DNA of 64,000 nucleotides, from contig JAIQDT010003583.1 of NCBI GenBank assembly GCA_021521415.1, positions 124,001-188,000 on the forward strand, written 5' to 3'. The DNA comes from Bidens hawaiensis (lineage: Eukaryota; Streptophyta; Magnoliopsida; Asterales; Asteraceae). The position numbers and the translations under genes are program-made. Below are positions 45,284-55,594 of the stretch, one piece after another (position 1 is the stretch's first letter; the number at the start of each line of letters is the position of its first letter). The notes beneath the pieces were generated by a model. It did not search any database. It saw only the letters and a program-made list of their open reading frames with translations, and was not told where the DNA came from.

Positions 45284-45640
45284 TATTAGATGGTGGTGGA
45301 CGGTGGCGGAGGTGTGGTGGTTCTTGGTGGCGGATGTGTGGTGGTGGGTGGCGGTGGTGGGCAGTGGGTGGTGGTGGCGGAGGTCGGTGGTGGTGGTGGT
45401 GGGTGGGTGTTGGTGGCGGAGGTCGGTGGTGGTGGTGGTGGGTGGGTGGTGGTGGTGTTGGTGGGTAATGAGTGGTGGTGGTGGATGGGTATAAATAAAT
45501 GTATATATATTTTTATATAATATTAGTGGGTGGTGGTGGTGTGGTGGGTGGTGGTGGAGTGTGGTTAGTGGTTGGTGCTGGAGGTCATTGTGGCGAATGT
45601 GGGCGGTGGATGGTGGTAGTAGGTGGTGTGTAGTATGATT
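45284..45640 (+). repeat. GGT-rich low-complexity tract
   Basis: Mostly GGTGGT and GGTGGC with two ~51-base tandem copies around GGCGGAGGTCGGTGGTGG (about 45376-45475). The Gly-rich and His/Pro-rich open frames on both strands are products of this composition, not genes. Confidence 0.92.
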
Positions 45641-46175
45641 GCGGATATGTAATACATGAGACGATGACGGTGCTATCCCGTATGATGACCGAGATGATTG
45701 GCCCAATTATGATGACACGATGCTAATATAACAACCTGGGTTGGTGGTGGTTATCATATTGATTTTGCTAACCTATATGGTACGATTTGCTTACGCCAAC
45801 CCATACGATGGCGATTGTAGCTCGTACGACGAGCATGACGTCTATGATGATGATCACAAATATATATGATGATGACCAATTATATGTACCTATATGACAA
45901 TACGCCACACAGGTGCACACACACACACTCATATATATATATATATATATGTTGATGATGATGGTGACACCGATGTTTAATGACATGTAACCCGTATGAT
46001 CGACGGCGACCATGATAACGTATACGATGGTCATACTGATGGTAGCATGTACAACTGATGATGTCGTTTGATGACGACAACAATTCATAAGATAGTGCTG
46101 ACAGTGATCGCTAATATTGGGGGTTTTGTTTACGACAACCCATACGATGCTGACTACATCCCGTACATGGCAATC

Positions 46176-46207
<32 letters not shown>

Positions 46208-46480
46208 CTGATGATGATGATGTGTGACGATGATGACGACACTGATAGCGAGATATATGTTACCAGTATGATCAACGCCGACTACGATAGCCTATACAAT
46301 GACCACGTTGATTACCCGCACGTCTGATGATGATGCCATTTCATGGTGACGGTGATAGATGATTATGATGATGATAACCACTATAATACATGATAACCAT
46401 GATAACTTTATGATGTTGATCATCATCATAACACATATGGTGATGATGATAACCATATGACAATGATAACACTAGAATGT
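45640..46480 (+). repeat. decayed long tandem repeat rich in GATGATGA
   Basis: A ~265-300-base unit occurs about twice: the pairs 45790-45850 / 46125-46170 share ACGACAACCCATACGATG-like sequence, and 45955-46080 / 46220-46345 share GTATGATC..CGGCGACTACGATA and GTACAACTGATGATG-like sequence. Plus-strand reading of the better parts gives acidic Tyr-rich peptides (NPYDGD, YDEHDVYDDDH). A pure GAT run sits at 46176-46220. Stops occur throughout. Confidence 0.6.
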
Positions 46481-46853
46481 TATGAGCTTCTCTATTACGA
46501 AATTGTAAATCTTATCCAGAAAATCTTACTAATGGTTAAGATAATACTTCACTAATGGAAAAAAATTAATTTTATTTAAAAAATACGATTTATTAAACGA
46601 ACTCAACTTTTAACGAAATTTAATACCGGAATGTTAGTAAAAAAACTAAAAGTAAATGTTTTTATACTATTTTTAAAAATTTATAAAATAAAAACCAAAA
46701 TATATATATAATTAAATGTGTAGAAATAAATAAAACCAAAATTCAAACCCCTTTTAACTTCAAAACCCTAAATCGACTTCTACTTCGCTTTACTGTAATT
46801 CGTATTTACTATAATTCGTAGACATCGATCGCTTATCCTGGTAAGAACAAAAA
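46481..46853. other. AT-rich spacer 5' of the B3 gene
   Basis: Strongly AT-rich with no coding sequence; the last 100 bases (CTTCTACTTCGCTTTACTG onward) look like a 5' leader for the B3-domain gene. Confidence 0.4.
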
Positions 46854-48079
46854 ATGCCACGTCTCAGTAACGGAGTTAAGTTCCTGGTAGATATCGACAG
46901 TGATTCCATGAGTACGATGGTATGTTAATGTTATCTGGTTAATTTGTTTTTATGAAACATTTTACAGTTTTGCAACATATACATTCTAAGTACATTTTTT
47001 GTGTTACTTATAGCTCATTCCTAAAGCTGTTCAACCAATGTTTGCTGACATGAAATCGAATACCGGCTGTTGTTTGATTTATGATCAAAGTGATAGAACG
47101 TTTTCTGTTGTTAGAATCAAAGTACTTGATGACTTTTATTTTGGAACCGGTTGGACTGAATTAATCAGAGAATGTTGTATAGAAGCTGGAACATATGTTG
47201 TTTTTGAGGTTATGTCAACATCTATGTTGAAAATGTTTACTTTCAAAAGAAACGTAAATGATCAATCCGGTACTATGATATGTATTCCAGTCAGAAACCG
47301 ACACGTCCATTACTTAGTAAGTTTTAATTTCTATTTTTAATGATTGTTTCCAAATTCAAATGTCTTTTAATTAACATGTTTAACAGGATTTCCCTGAGTG
47401 GGACGTGATTCAAGAATTTGGTGAAAATTGGATGAATTTGCTTTTCGAGCTTATTGCTCTAGATAGAGTGTTGTTTAACGTTTCATGTCATTGGGAAGGA
47501 ATGGGTTATAGGCTAGAGGATGGATGGATTGAGGTTTTTAAACAAACCAACTTGAAAGGTGGTTCGTTTGTTGTGTTTGAAATCATATCAGATAACACAT
47601 TTCATATTAATGTCTTTCATGAAGATGACATAGAATTTATCCTTCCTGATCCAAATTAGCTGTTTCTCAACTACCAATTAAGCAATCAAGGTAGTTCCTC
47701 CCAAAAACCAATTCATCTTGATGAGCAAAATGATGACTCTAAAATCGTCTTCCACATGAACGTCACCAAGAAATTGGTAAATTGAATTTTTAAATTTCTT
47801 TTTTATTTACAAGTATATTTGAAATTTGCTTTTCACAGCGTCTTCCGGGCCACATTGCTACCAAGATTGATGCCTGTGATGGAATGCTAATAACTTTGGT
47901 CAATCCCGAAGGTCGTAAAAAAAATGAAACTCTATGGTGAAGTGTCGAAGCTGAAATTCAGATATTCTTTACAAAAATGGAAAAATTTCAAGGAGGAAAA
48001 TGATTTACAGATCGGTGATAAGTGCAGATTTGAATATGACTTCAATGAAGGTAGTTTGTTAGTTTCAAAAGTTGATTAG
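46854..48079 (+). pseudogene. three-B3-domain (REM-like) DNA-binding protein gene, decayed, in CACTA cargo
   Basis: B3 domains are plant DNA-binding domains; REM-type proteins carry several. Four exons with clean GT-AG borders in phase 0 are seen: 46854-46919, 47014-47316, 47387-47776 and 47839-48079. Exon 2 encodes B3-1 (LIPKAVQPMFADM, then GTGWTELIRECCIEAGTYV). Exon 3 encodes B3-2 (LEDGWIEVFKQTNLKGGSF, VVFEI). Exon 4 encodes B3-3 (RLPGHIATKIDACDGM, KWKNFKEENDLQIGDKCRF). Two lesions stand out: an in-frame TAG at 47657-47659 and a one-base length change in the A-run at about 47918-47925, after which B3-3 continues in another frame to the stop at 48077. Regular exon structure and family match point to capture of a host REM-type gene; whether it is still expressed is unknown. 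Confidence 0.82.
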
Positions 48080-48472
48080 TGATTTGGTGATATTTGTAAC
48101 ATTTGGGAAATATTTGGGGATGTGTTTGGTGAATTTTGGAACATTTGTGATTTGGTAATATTTGTATGGTTGTATTGATACACTTTTTAGTTTATTGTGT
48201 TGAATGTTAGTTGGTTAGCTTTTAAATGCTTTACTTTTATAGTTTCTTGTATCATCTATTTTGTTATTCACTCTTATTTTATTTTATGGAATGTATTGTA
48301 ATGGTACATTTTGTATGAAAACTTTTAATGAATGGTAATTATGGAGTGTCTTAAAACAAATCGAGAAAACTAAAAACACTTGGTTAAATCTAAAAATAAA
48401 ACAAAAAACACTTTGTTAAAAAACACTATTACGCTTGTAACACGCTAATGTACAAAAAATATATAAATATCC

Positions 48473-48600
48473 TAATACGCAAGTAACACGCTTATCCAAC
48501 CATCTTCTGTCAAAGTGTCTATAAAAATATATAAATACCCTAATACGCAAGTAACACGCTTATCCAACCATCTTCTGTCAAAGTGTCTATTTTCAGCCAC
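48473..48600 (+). repeat. 68-bp tandem duplication
   Basis: TAATACGCAAGTAACACGCT followed by TATCCAACCATCTTCTGTC and AAAGTGTCTAT appears twice, starting at 48473 and 48541. Confidence 0.92.
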
Positions 48601-48798
48601 AGGTTCTCTAATGTAAAAACTATGCCAATAATCTATTGGTTTTTAATTAAAAGGGAGGCAAAACTCAAAAAGCTCCAAAATAATGGCTCCGAATATTCAG
48701 AAACTCCAAATTACATTTAACACTCCAAAAATCAAATTACACTCCAAATTATTACAAATTTTCCACTCCACAAATCAACACGACGATGGAGCTTATAG

Positions 48799-51657
48799 AT
48801 GAAACAATTGAACAAGAAACATGTTTTATACTCCGATGAGGAAGCCAACGACGTCGACGACGGTCAATCAGATGACACTGAAGGCTACTCCAGCGAGGAA
48901 GCCAACGACGACGACGGTGAGACTGGTAGGGACGATGATATTGGGACGATGGCTATCGAAACCATCAACAGTTTTGCTACTACGAAAAAACCTACAAGGG
49001 GGTTGATGAGGTTACCTAAGCTACGTACCGAATATGCAAACTCTGGTGGTGCCAGAATGGTAGTGGAGTTTGATAATCTGGGTAGGTTCACTGGCCAAAA
49101 CAGATCAAAGTTTGCAAGTTTTTTAGGGGATGTTGTAAGGGAAATAGTTGGCTTGAGACATTTAAGTTGGAGGGAGGTCACAAAGGAACTTAGAGATAAA
49201 CTGTGGGAACAAATAACGGTTATTCTTAATTTTTATTTGTGCATTTTATATTTTGAGAAGTAATTTACCTTTATTGTATTATATTATGTAGAAATATTTT
49301 GAGATTGAGGCGTCTAACAGGCCTTCTATGATGAATCGGCGCGGACACCTTCTTCGGGATTTCAGAAAAAAAATGTATGCCAAATACATTATGCCGAACA
49401 TCGGTAAACCTCTGAAGCTGAAGGCGATACCCGGCCGTGCATTAATATGGATGAAAGGAAGGGAGGATAAAGATGGTGCATACAAGAATGCTGTTGTCGA
49501 AGGCGTGGCAACCAAATTAGTATGTTTTAGTATTAAACTTTTTAAATCATGTTAAAGTCAATTCATTGCCTTATATTGGTGTCAAAAAAACTTGAGTCTG
49601 TATAACTTGTCTCAACACTTGATGTGGATACATAAGCGTGTTACAAGTGTATTTGAATATTTGTTTTCTTGCAGGTTTAGCATGAGGAGCAGATCGCCTC
49701 CGGAGCCCTGGCACTTGAACCTTGCATAGATGCCGTCACCTTAGTTCTTGGCAAAGAGAAATGTGGGTTTTTAAAAGGGATTGGGTATGGATTGACAACA
49801 GGTAAATATTGGGGTGGGTAAAAGGCTCGTTTAAGCAACGGATTGCCCAACTTGAGTATGAGGCGGTGTAGAGAGATGTAGTGGTGAACAGGTTGACGTC
49901 TCTACTTGAATCCACGAATGCTATGCTAGCAAGCTGTGAGAAGGAACGGTTAGCATTTGAGGCCAGGTTCAGACATCTCGAAGGATTGTTGCCGGAAATG
50001 CCGGCAAGTCAAGTAAGTGACGTATGCTACATATTAATTAATGCATTCGACATACATACTTGGCACTGTTTTTGTCACAATTCGTAGGTAAATCCTGTTC
50101 CCAACCAGGTTGGTTCTAACCAAAGTACTAGTGCTGTGGCGCAAAATAAAATGCCAGCACCAGTAAGTATCTGACAGTTTCTTTGTTTATTACAACTTTC
50201 CATGTGATTTTTCATTTTCCATAACCTAATAAATTGATTTGTAGGCCAGTTCTGTGGGAAACATCTTAACCTCAGGTGAGGCTGTGCAACAAGAATCCGC
50301 TTCTCATGTAAGCATTTGACAGTTTGATTGATTTGTTTTAATAATTAACTTTCCATGTGAGTGTGCTGATTTTGCATAAGTTAATTGTAGGCCAAGTCTG
50401 CGGATAAAATAGTTGTCGAAACGGTACCCACTCCCCATATCGCGACATCAGTAAGTATTTGACAAATTCAGTACTTTTTATAATTCATTTCCAATGTGAG
50501 TGTGCTCATTTTCTATTACCGAATTGCAGGCCAAGTCTGTGGAAAAAAGTGTTGACCAAACGGTAGTCGATCCCCATAGCGCGACATCAGTAAGTATTTG
50601 ACAATTTTAGTTTTTATATTTTATAACCTAATAAGTCTAACAATTCCAATTTCTTTTATATTACCAATGAAGCCTATAGAGAAAAATGTTGACCAAATAT
50701 CAACACAACTACACCACACTCCGGATAGTAATGGCTCGAAAAAACCATCAGTAAGTATTTGGCAATTTCAGTTTTTCCTTTAATTGTTGATTGATTCATT
50801 GAATGGTTTTTAGATAAAAGGGATAAGCCGCAAAAGAAAAGTTGATGTATCTACAGATGAAGCTTCCCCACCTGCTGTCATAAAGGTATGTACTGCGCGA
50901 AACATTGTTAATTTCCCACCAACATGGGTATGTACTTATATATTGACTTCAACTAATCCATCTTAATTTCACATGCTTGATTATAGGTGTATGAGTGTTG
51001 TTTGTGTGTGCATGACAAGCGTAACAAGGTGGCAAATGGTAAAGTTCATTGGTCACCGGTTCCACAACAGTTGCATGGAAAAGCAATCCCGGAGGGTTGC
51101 TATAAAGTTAGTATTAAAGTTAGTATTGATGAAGTCATAAAGGAACAAGCAATTATTCCTTGTGAGACAGGTGAAATTGTGACTGTTGGCAACGCACGTG
51201 GTATTTTTGTTGCTTGGCCAGAACAGCTAATCTTATGTGACCTCAGGTTTGTTCCCTTTTAACTTAACTGAACAAATATCTATGTTCATTTTCATTTAGT
51301 ATAAAAAATGAACACTTGTGTTTGTTTATGTTCGTTTTTTTATAATCTAAACTAACGTAATTGAACAAAGATAAACGAACATAAACGAACTTCCAGCCGA
51401 AAGGTTCACGAATAGTTAAACGAATGTTCGGTTCGTCTGCAGGCCTACTATTTTGTTCTATTCAATTACAAAATACGACATTAATTATACATATATGTTT
51501 TTAATATTCTGTTATTCCAGCTACCACCACTCTATCCTCAAAAGAACCAGATAGAGATGGCAAGAAGGCAAAGGAAAAGTACACAACGATAGACCGGGTG
51601 ACCAAACAGAAGACAAGGAGCAGTGTCAAGAAAACCGACGCCTTAGCTAGTATATAG
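48799..51657 (+). pseudogene. TnpA-like Ptta/En/Spm transposase gene with multiplied exons
   Basis: TnpA-type proteins bind the subterminal repeats and assist TNPD. Exon 1 (48799-49218) encodes an acidic start and the Ptta/En/Spm domain entry (NRSKFASFLGDVVREIVGL, then WREVTKELRDKLWEQIT). Exon 2 (49292-49519) continues KYFEIEASNRPSMMNRRGHL and LLRDFRKKMYAKYIMPN. Exon 3 opens at 49675 but its second codon is TAG; the frame then gives LVLGKEKCGFLKGIGYGLTT. A coiled-coil stretch follows to 50012, then six short phase-0 exons (50088-50885). A longer exon from 50985 (YECCLCVHDKRN, then SIDEVIKEQAIIPCETGE) matches the DUF8039-like C-terminal domain, and a basic tail ends near 51657. The stop in exon 3 and an unclear last splice suggest decay or mis-splicing. 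Confidence 0.82.
50088..50885 (+). repeat. tandem exon-intron modules in the TnpA-like gene
   Basis: Exons at 50088-50162, 50245-50307, 50391-50450, 50530-50589, 50673-50750 and 50814-50885 are all multiples of three. Exons 3 and 4 start GCCAAGTCTGNGGA and end CGCGACATCA; most modules are followed by GTAAGTATTTGACA. The module spacing of 139-146 bases shows that whole exon-plus-intron units were duplicated. Confidence 0.85.
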
Positions 51658-51819
51658 GTAGTCGTTATTTTTGTATTTTGTAAGATATTTTGAATATACA
51701 TTTGCTTAAGTGAATATTATTGTTATTATAATTTGTTTCTAATTTTGTTTTGTCATGCTTGCTTATAGCTGTTTTATACTACTGAACAAAAATAAAAATA
51801 ATTATATATTGCCTAATTA

Positions 51820-53270
51820 CACACAATTTGGCCACATAGAACACATTAAATAGGTGTGGCCAAAAGTAAGACAATAGCCACACCTGAAATTACAAAAATT
51901 AGAGTCTATAAATGACCATTAGCCACAACATAAACATTTTTGTGTGACGAAAAGTTTGAAAATAGCCACACTTTAAATTAGGAAAAGCATTATATGTGAC
52001 AAACGGTAAAACAATGGCCACACCACAAACTACAAAAGAGTGTTTGAGTGGCAACTTCACATTTTTAGCCACATTGACAACAACCTACAGTGTCTATATG
52101 ATATTATTAGCCACACAGTACCTCACTATGTGTGGCGAAAAGTTTGACAATAGCCACACTTTAAATTACGAAAAGCATTATGTGTGACAAACGGTAAGAC
52201 AATGGCCACACCACAAACTACAAAAGAGTTTTTGACTAGCAAGTTCACATTTTTAGCCACATTCACAATAACTTCCAGTGTCTATAAGATATGATTAGCC
52301 ATACAGTACCTCACTATGTGTGACGAAAAGTTTGACAATAGCCACACTTTAAATTACGAAAAGCATTATGTGTGACAAACGGTAAGACAATGGCCACACC
52401 GCAAACTACAAAAGAGTATTTGACTAGAAAGTTCACATTTTTAGCCACATTCACAATAACCTCCAGTGTCTATAAGACATGATTAGCCACACAGTACCTC
52501 ACTATGTGTGACGAAAAGTTTGACAATAGCCACACTTTAAATTACGAAAAGCATTATGTGTGACAAATAGTAAGACAATGGCCATAACACAAACTACAAA
52601 AGAGTTTTTGACTAGCAAGTTCATATTTTTAGCCACATTCACAATAACCTCTAGTGTCTATAAGATATGATTAGCCACACAGTACCTCACTATGTGTGAC
52701 GAAAAGTTTTGCAATAGTCACACTTTAATTTACAAAAAGCATTATGTGTGACAACGGTAAGACAATGGCCACACTATATTCTACAAAGGAGTGTTTGAGT
52801 GGCAAGTAAACATATTTAGCCACTTTTAATGTAACATCCAGTGTCTATATCATATAATTAGCCACTCTATTATTAAATTTAAGTGGCCATTTCTTTGCTA
52901 TATCCACACGGTATAGGTCACAATGCAAGCTTAACACAACCCTATTGGCCACAATAATATAAAATTCATGTGGTTGAAAAATGAATTCATGTGGCTATAT
53001 ACGTGCAATGGTTACTCATAGTAAATTTTCATGTGGCGATTTTCTACCGTTTAGCCACACTTATTTGAGAGGCTTCTTGATGGCCAGTAACTAATGCCTG
53101 TACCCTTTAGCCACACTTATTACCACATAAGGCCACTAAAAACTGTGTGTGGCCATATCATACCCACGGTGTCGCGACCTTTGGCCACATATGACCTGAA
53201 CCAAATGTGTGTGGCTAAAGGCCTACGGCCACACTTTTTCGTGTGGCCGAAGGTCAATTTTCACGTAGTG
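51820..53270. repeat. CACTA right subterminal repeat region with 188-bp array
   Basis: Tandem units with a 188-base period (CCTCACTATG at 52121, 52309, 52497 and 52685) run from about 51960 to 52870. Each includes GTGACGAAAAGTTTGACAAT, AGCCACACTTTAAATTACG and ACAATGGCCACACCACAAAC. Closer to the end the GTGTGGC / GCCACAC motifs become irregular, as at the left end. Confidence 0.92.
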
Positions 53271-53273
53271 CAT

Positions 53274-53806
53274 ACTCACCCAGATATCTCTTATGTTGTT
53301 CAACAGCTTTGCCTTTTTATGTATGACCTGCAAGAACCCCACTTTCAGTTTCTCTAACTGTGGCACCACATCCCACGGGCAACATATTAACCCCTCTAAC
53401 TCCATATCTCTAACTGCTTATTCCGATGCCGATTGGGGCGGTTGTCCAGACTCGAGAAGATCCACATCAGGCTACTGTGTGTGTATGGGCACTAATCTAG
53501 TTTCATGGTCCTCCAAAAGTCAAACAACCATCTCAAGATCTAATGCTGAGGCTGAATACCATGGCGTTGCTAACATAGTCGCGAAAACAAGTTGGATAAG
53601 GAGCCTTCTTCTTGAATTATATGTTCTTACTCGACAAGCCACACCAAAGAACTAAACACGTTGAAATTGACATCCTCTTTGTTAGAGACAAAGTCCGGGC
53701 CAATGACATTCGAGTTTTGCTTATACCGGCTGATTACCAATATGCTGACATCTTTACTAAAGGCCTACCCCTTACTTTATTTTGCAAGTTTAAAGCCAAT
53801 CTTTGA
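53274..53806 (+). pseudogene. Copia-C RNase H and 3' pol
   Basis: This is the continuation of the polymerase frame interrupted at 31419. It starts with THPDISYVVQQLCLFM, then after a frame change near 53350 gives RNase H: YSDADWGGCPDSRRSTSGYC (53415-53475), VSWSSKSQTTISRSNAEAEY and KHVEIDILFVRDKV. The catalytic acidic residues in SDADW and AEAEY are preserved. A stop at 53655 and a frame shift divide the last part (53612-53806), which ends ADIFTKGLP. Confidence 0.9.
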
Positions 53807-53834
53807 GTTCGAGCTCCTATTGGACTGAGGGGGT

Positions 53835-53983
53835 GCCTTAGTCAACTACATATTTGCTAAATATATTGTATTTATAATCTTTTAATTACTTTCCTTCTTT
53901 ATGGTATTGGTTGTTAGGAAGGTTGTGTATACATAACCATAATGAGTGTTCATGAAATTGCCGAGAATTATTCCTTGTTTACA
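53835..53983 (+). repeat. Copia-C 3' LTR
   Basis: It follows the purine tract ACTGAGGGGG and ends TTGTTTACA. It shares most of its length with 27901-28036 but has a longer 5' portion (CAACTACATATTTGCTAAAT). Confidence 0.78.
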
Positions 53984-54779
53984 GTTACCACCATCGACTA
54001 CACAATAGATTTTACAAAGAAGTAATAAGGATTGATGTTATCCACTTCACCATGGAGCTATTCTGGTAGAAGAAGAAAGCAGAAGATCATGGCACTTGGA
54101 TATGGAAGACAAAATGGAGGAGCTATCACACAACTTAAATGTTAACCTTACGTGGGACAAACTAGTTCCATAGAGTACCTTGTCAGGTATATGGGAGTTT
54201 GCAAAGATCAATATATAGCACTGTGAAATTTTTTCACCGAGGATTTAACATTAGATATATATGAGTCCATACCCTAAATCGATTTAATCGCTTTTATCCG
54301 CAAGCTACCTTGACTAATAACAAATCTTCATCTCCAATTTTGAAGAAGAGCAAGATATAAACCTTTCTCAGTGGAAATTAAGATCAAGTCCCATTTAACC
54401 TAGTGTATGTCCCTATTATTGCCTTCACCAGCCAAAAAGAGCTGGTCGACTACTTCTTAAGTTCAAATCTAACTTGAAAGGGAATTGGAAACAAGGATAT
54501 ATAACAGATTCCTAATGCTTCCAAAATAGAAAACAAGAGCATAGATCGAAGGCCACTAACAAAAAGCAAATGTGTCTCACCTGGCATCAAATCTGTTAAT
54601 AATTAACGGCCAACCATGAGGCTTACCCATATTGGATTCCATAATAATCCCAAACAGAAAAATGGAAGTTTAGCTAATTAGCAATCAACCAAACATCCAA
54701 GTAGATTAATTAACTTTTTGATTGTCCACGCCAACCCAAATTATATTAGACTTATGAAGATTTATTTTCAACTCCGAAA
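53984..54779. other. spacer right of Copia-C; no gene seen
   Basis: AT-rich sequence without supported coding potential or recognised repeat structure. Confidence 0.35.
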
Positions 54780-55560
54780 CCAGTTAGACTGTGCATAGTC
54801 GGGGAAGTTATAGCGCATTTTGAAGCCAAAACGCCGGTAAACACCCCCTTCTGGCGTGTTTTCAACCTGGGCATGATAGCCGGAGTTCATAACCGAAGCA
54901 TGATGGCCGGTTCTCAACCTGACTAAGATGAGACGTTGTTGGAGACACAAGCCAATCCGAAAACTCGTGTCGGGCCGAACCAACGTGGAAAAAACAGACG
55001 TGAGAGAAAACATACAAAGAAACCCATCGGAGGACCTCGAACCAAAAAGAAATTTATACCATGGGAACCCTATGAGTATGAACAACTTGCACGGGCATGG
55101 ATTGCGCCTTGCTATATCAGAAGATCCCGAATACCGGTGACATGGAGATCATTGAAAAGTCGATAATAGAGTTTAAAAGCAGGTCGGTGAACTTCAATCA
55201 CATGAACTATTGAAATCGTATGAAGGATCACTATAAGTGGGGCCTCAACACACCCGTCAACTCTGGAAGTCATAGGTCATCAAAAAGGTCTAAATTTTTG
55301 TCTTCGATTAATCCAGAAACGCCGATGTTAGATGCTCGAAACTTAAACGATAATGAACTCGAATGTGTCGGTGAGGATGCTTTCCCGATGCCTTGACCTG
55401 GGGTAGAAGAAGCTGGAGAAAGGGGACATGAGCGGGGTCATTGGCAGTGGTGGGTGAGAGTGCGGGTCCCAACATTGATGCAAGTGAGGGTCCCAACATT
55501 GGCGAGGAAATGTGTCGTCGACTCCAAGATACACGAGATCTTGGCTGTAAGTCCTTGAGA
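54780..55560 (+). pseudogene. Harbinger-associated trihelix-like protein scrap
   Basis: In plus-strand frames around 54936-55166 the text KKFIPWEPYEYEQLARAWIA followed in another frame by ISEDPEYR resembles the W-T-x-E-E-E..LAKAWV..SEDPxxG block of trihelix/Myb-like proteins associated with PIF/Harbinger elements (often misnamed glutathione S-transferase T3-like). Further right NFNHMN and YKWG fit the same domain. Stops and shifts make it non-coding. The stretch GACTGTGCATAGTCGGG at 54788 resembles a Harbinger end. No paired end was found. Confidence 0.45.
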
Positions 55561-55594
55561 CAGATCTTTTAATGTGATATCAACATTCTTGATG

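Larger units (their letters stand above)
31420..53270. mobile_element. 21.85-kb CACTA (En/Spm) transposon carrying captured genes
   Basis: The left end CACTACGTAAATATCGACC and the right end, read in reverse (CACTACGTGAAAATTGACC), are inverted over about 30 bp and both continue TTCGGCCACAC. The flanking 3-mers are both CAT (31417-31419 and 53271-53273), the target duplication length of CACTA elements. Subterminal tandem arrays with GTGTGGC / GCCACAC cores occupy the first ~1.1 kb and last ~1.4 kb. Inside are TNPD (minus) and TnpA-like (plus) transposase genes plus PB1-like, GRF, ULP1-like and B3-domain genes. Both transposase genes have in-frame stops, so autonomous activity is doubtful. CACTA elements of 20 kb or more with cargo are known in plants, but this cargo set is unusual. 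Confidence 0.95.
27901..53983 (+). mobile_element. Copia-C: plus-strand copia element with nested insertions
   Basis: The LTRs at 27901-28036 and about 53835-53983 share long near-identical blocks (TTTATAATCTTTTAATTA, TTTCCTTCTTTATGGTATT, GAGAATTATTCCTTGTTT). A primer-binding site TGGTATCATACC follows the 5' LTR at once (28037), and a purine run (ACTGAGGGGG) precedes the 3' LTR. The pol domains lie between: protease at 28250, integrase, then RT, and RNase H at 53293-53806. A 638-bp hAT MITE and a 21.85-kb CACTA transposon account for 22.5 kb of the 26 kb. The two LTRs differ near their 5' ends. No perfect 5-bp target duplication was found. Confidence 0.88.

Noticed and set aside
45227..45706. 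159-codon His/Pro/Thr-rich frame on the minus strand and Gly/Val-rich frames on the plus strand
   Set aside because: Produced by the GGT-rich low-complexity tract; no conserved feature.
51940..52870. Regular direct repeats considered as CRISPR-like
   Set aside because: The DNA is eukaryotic and the repeats are contiguous 188-bp units at a transposon end with no unique spacers.
27896..53988. 5-bp target duplication for Copia-C
   Set aside because: The flanks CCCCT and GTTAC do not match; either the LTR start is mis-set or the flank has changed.
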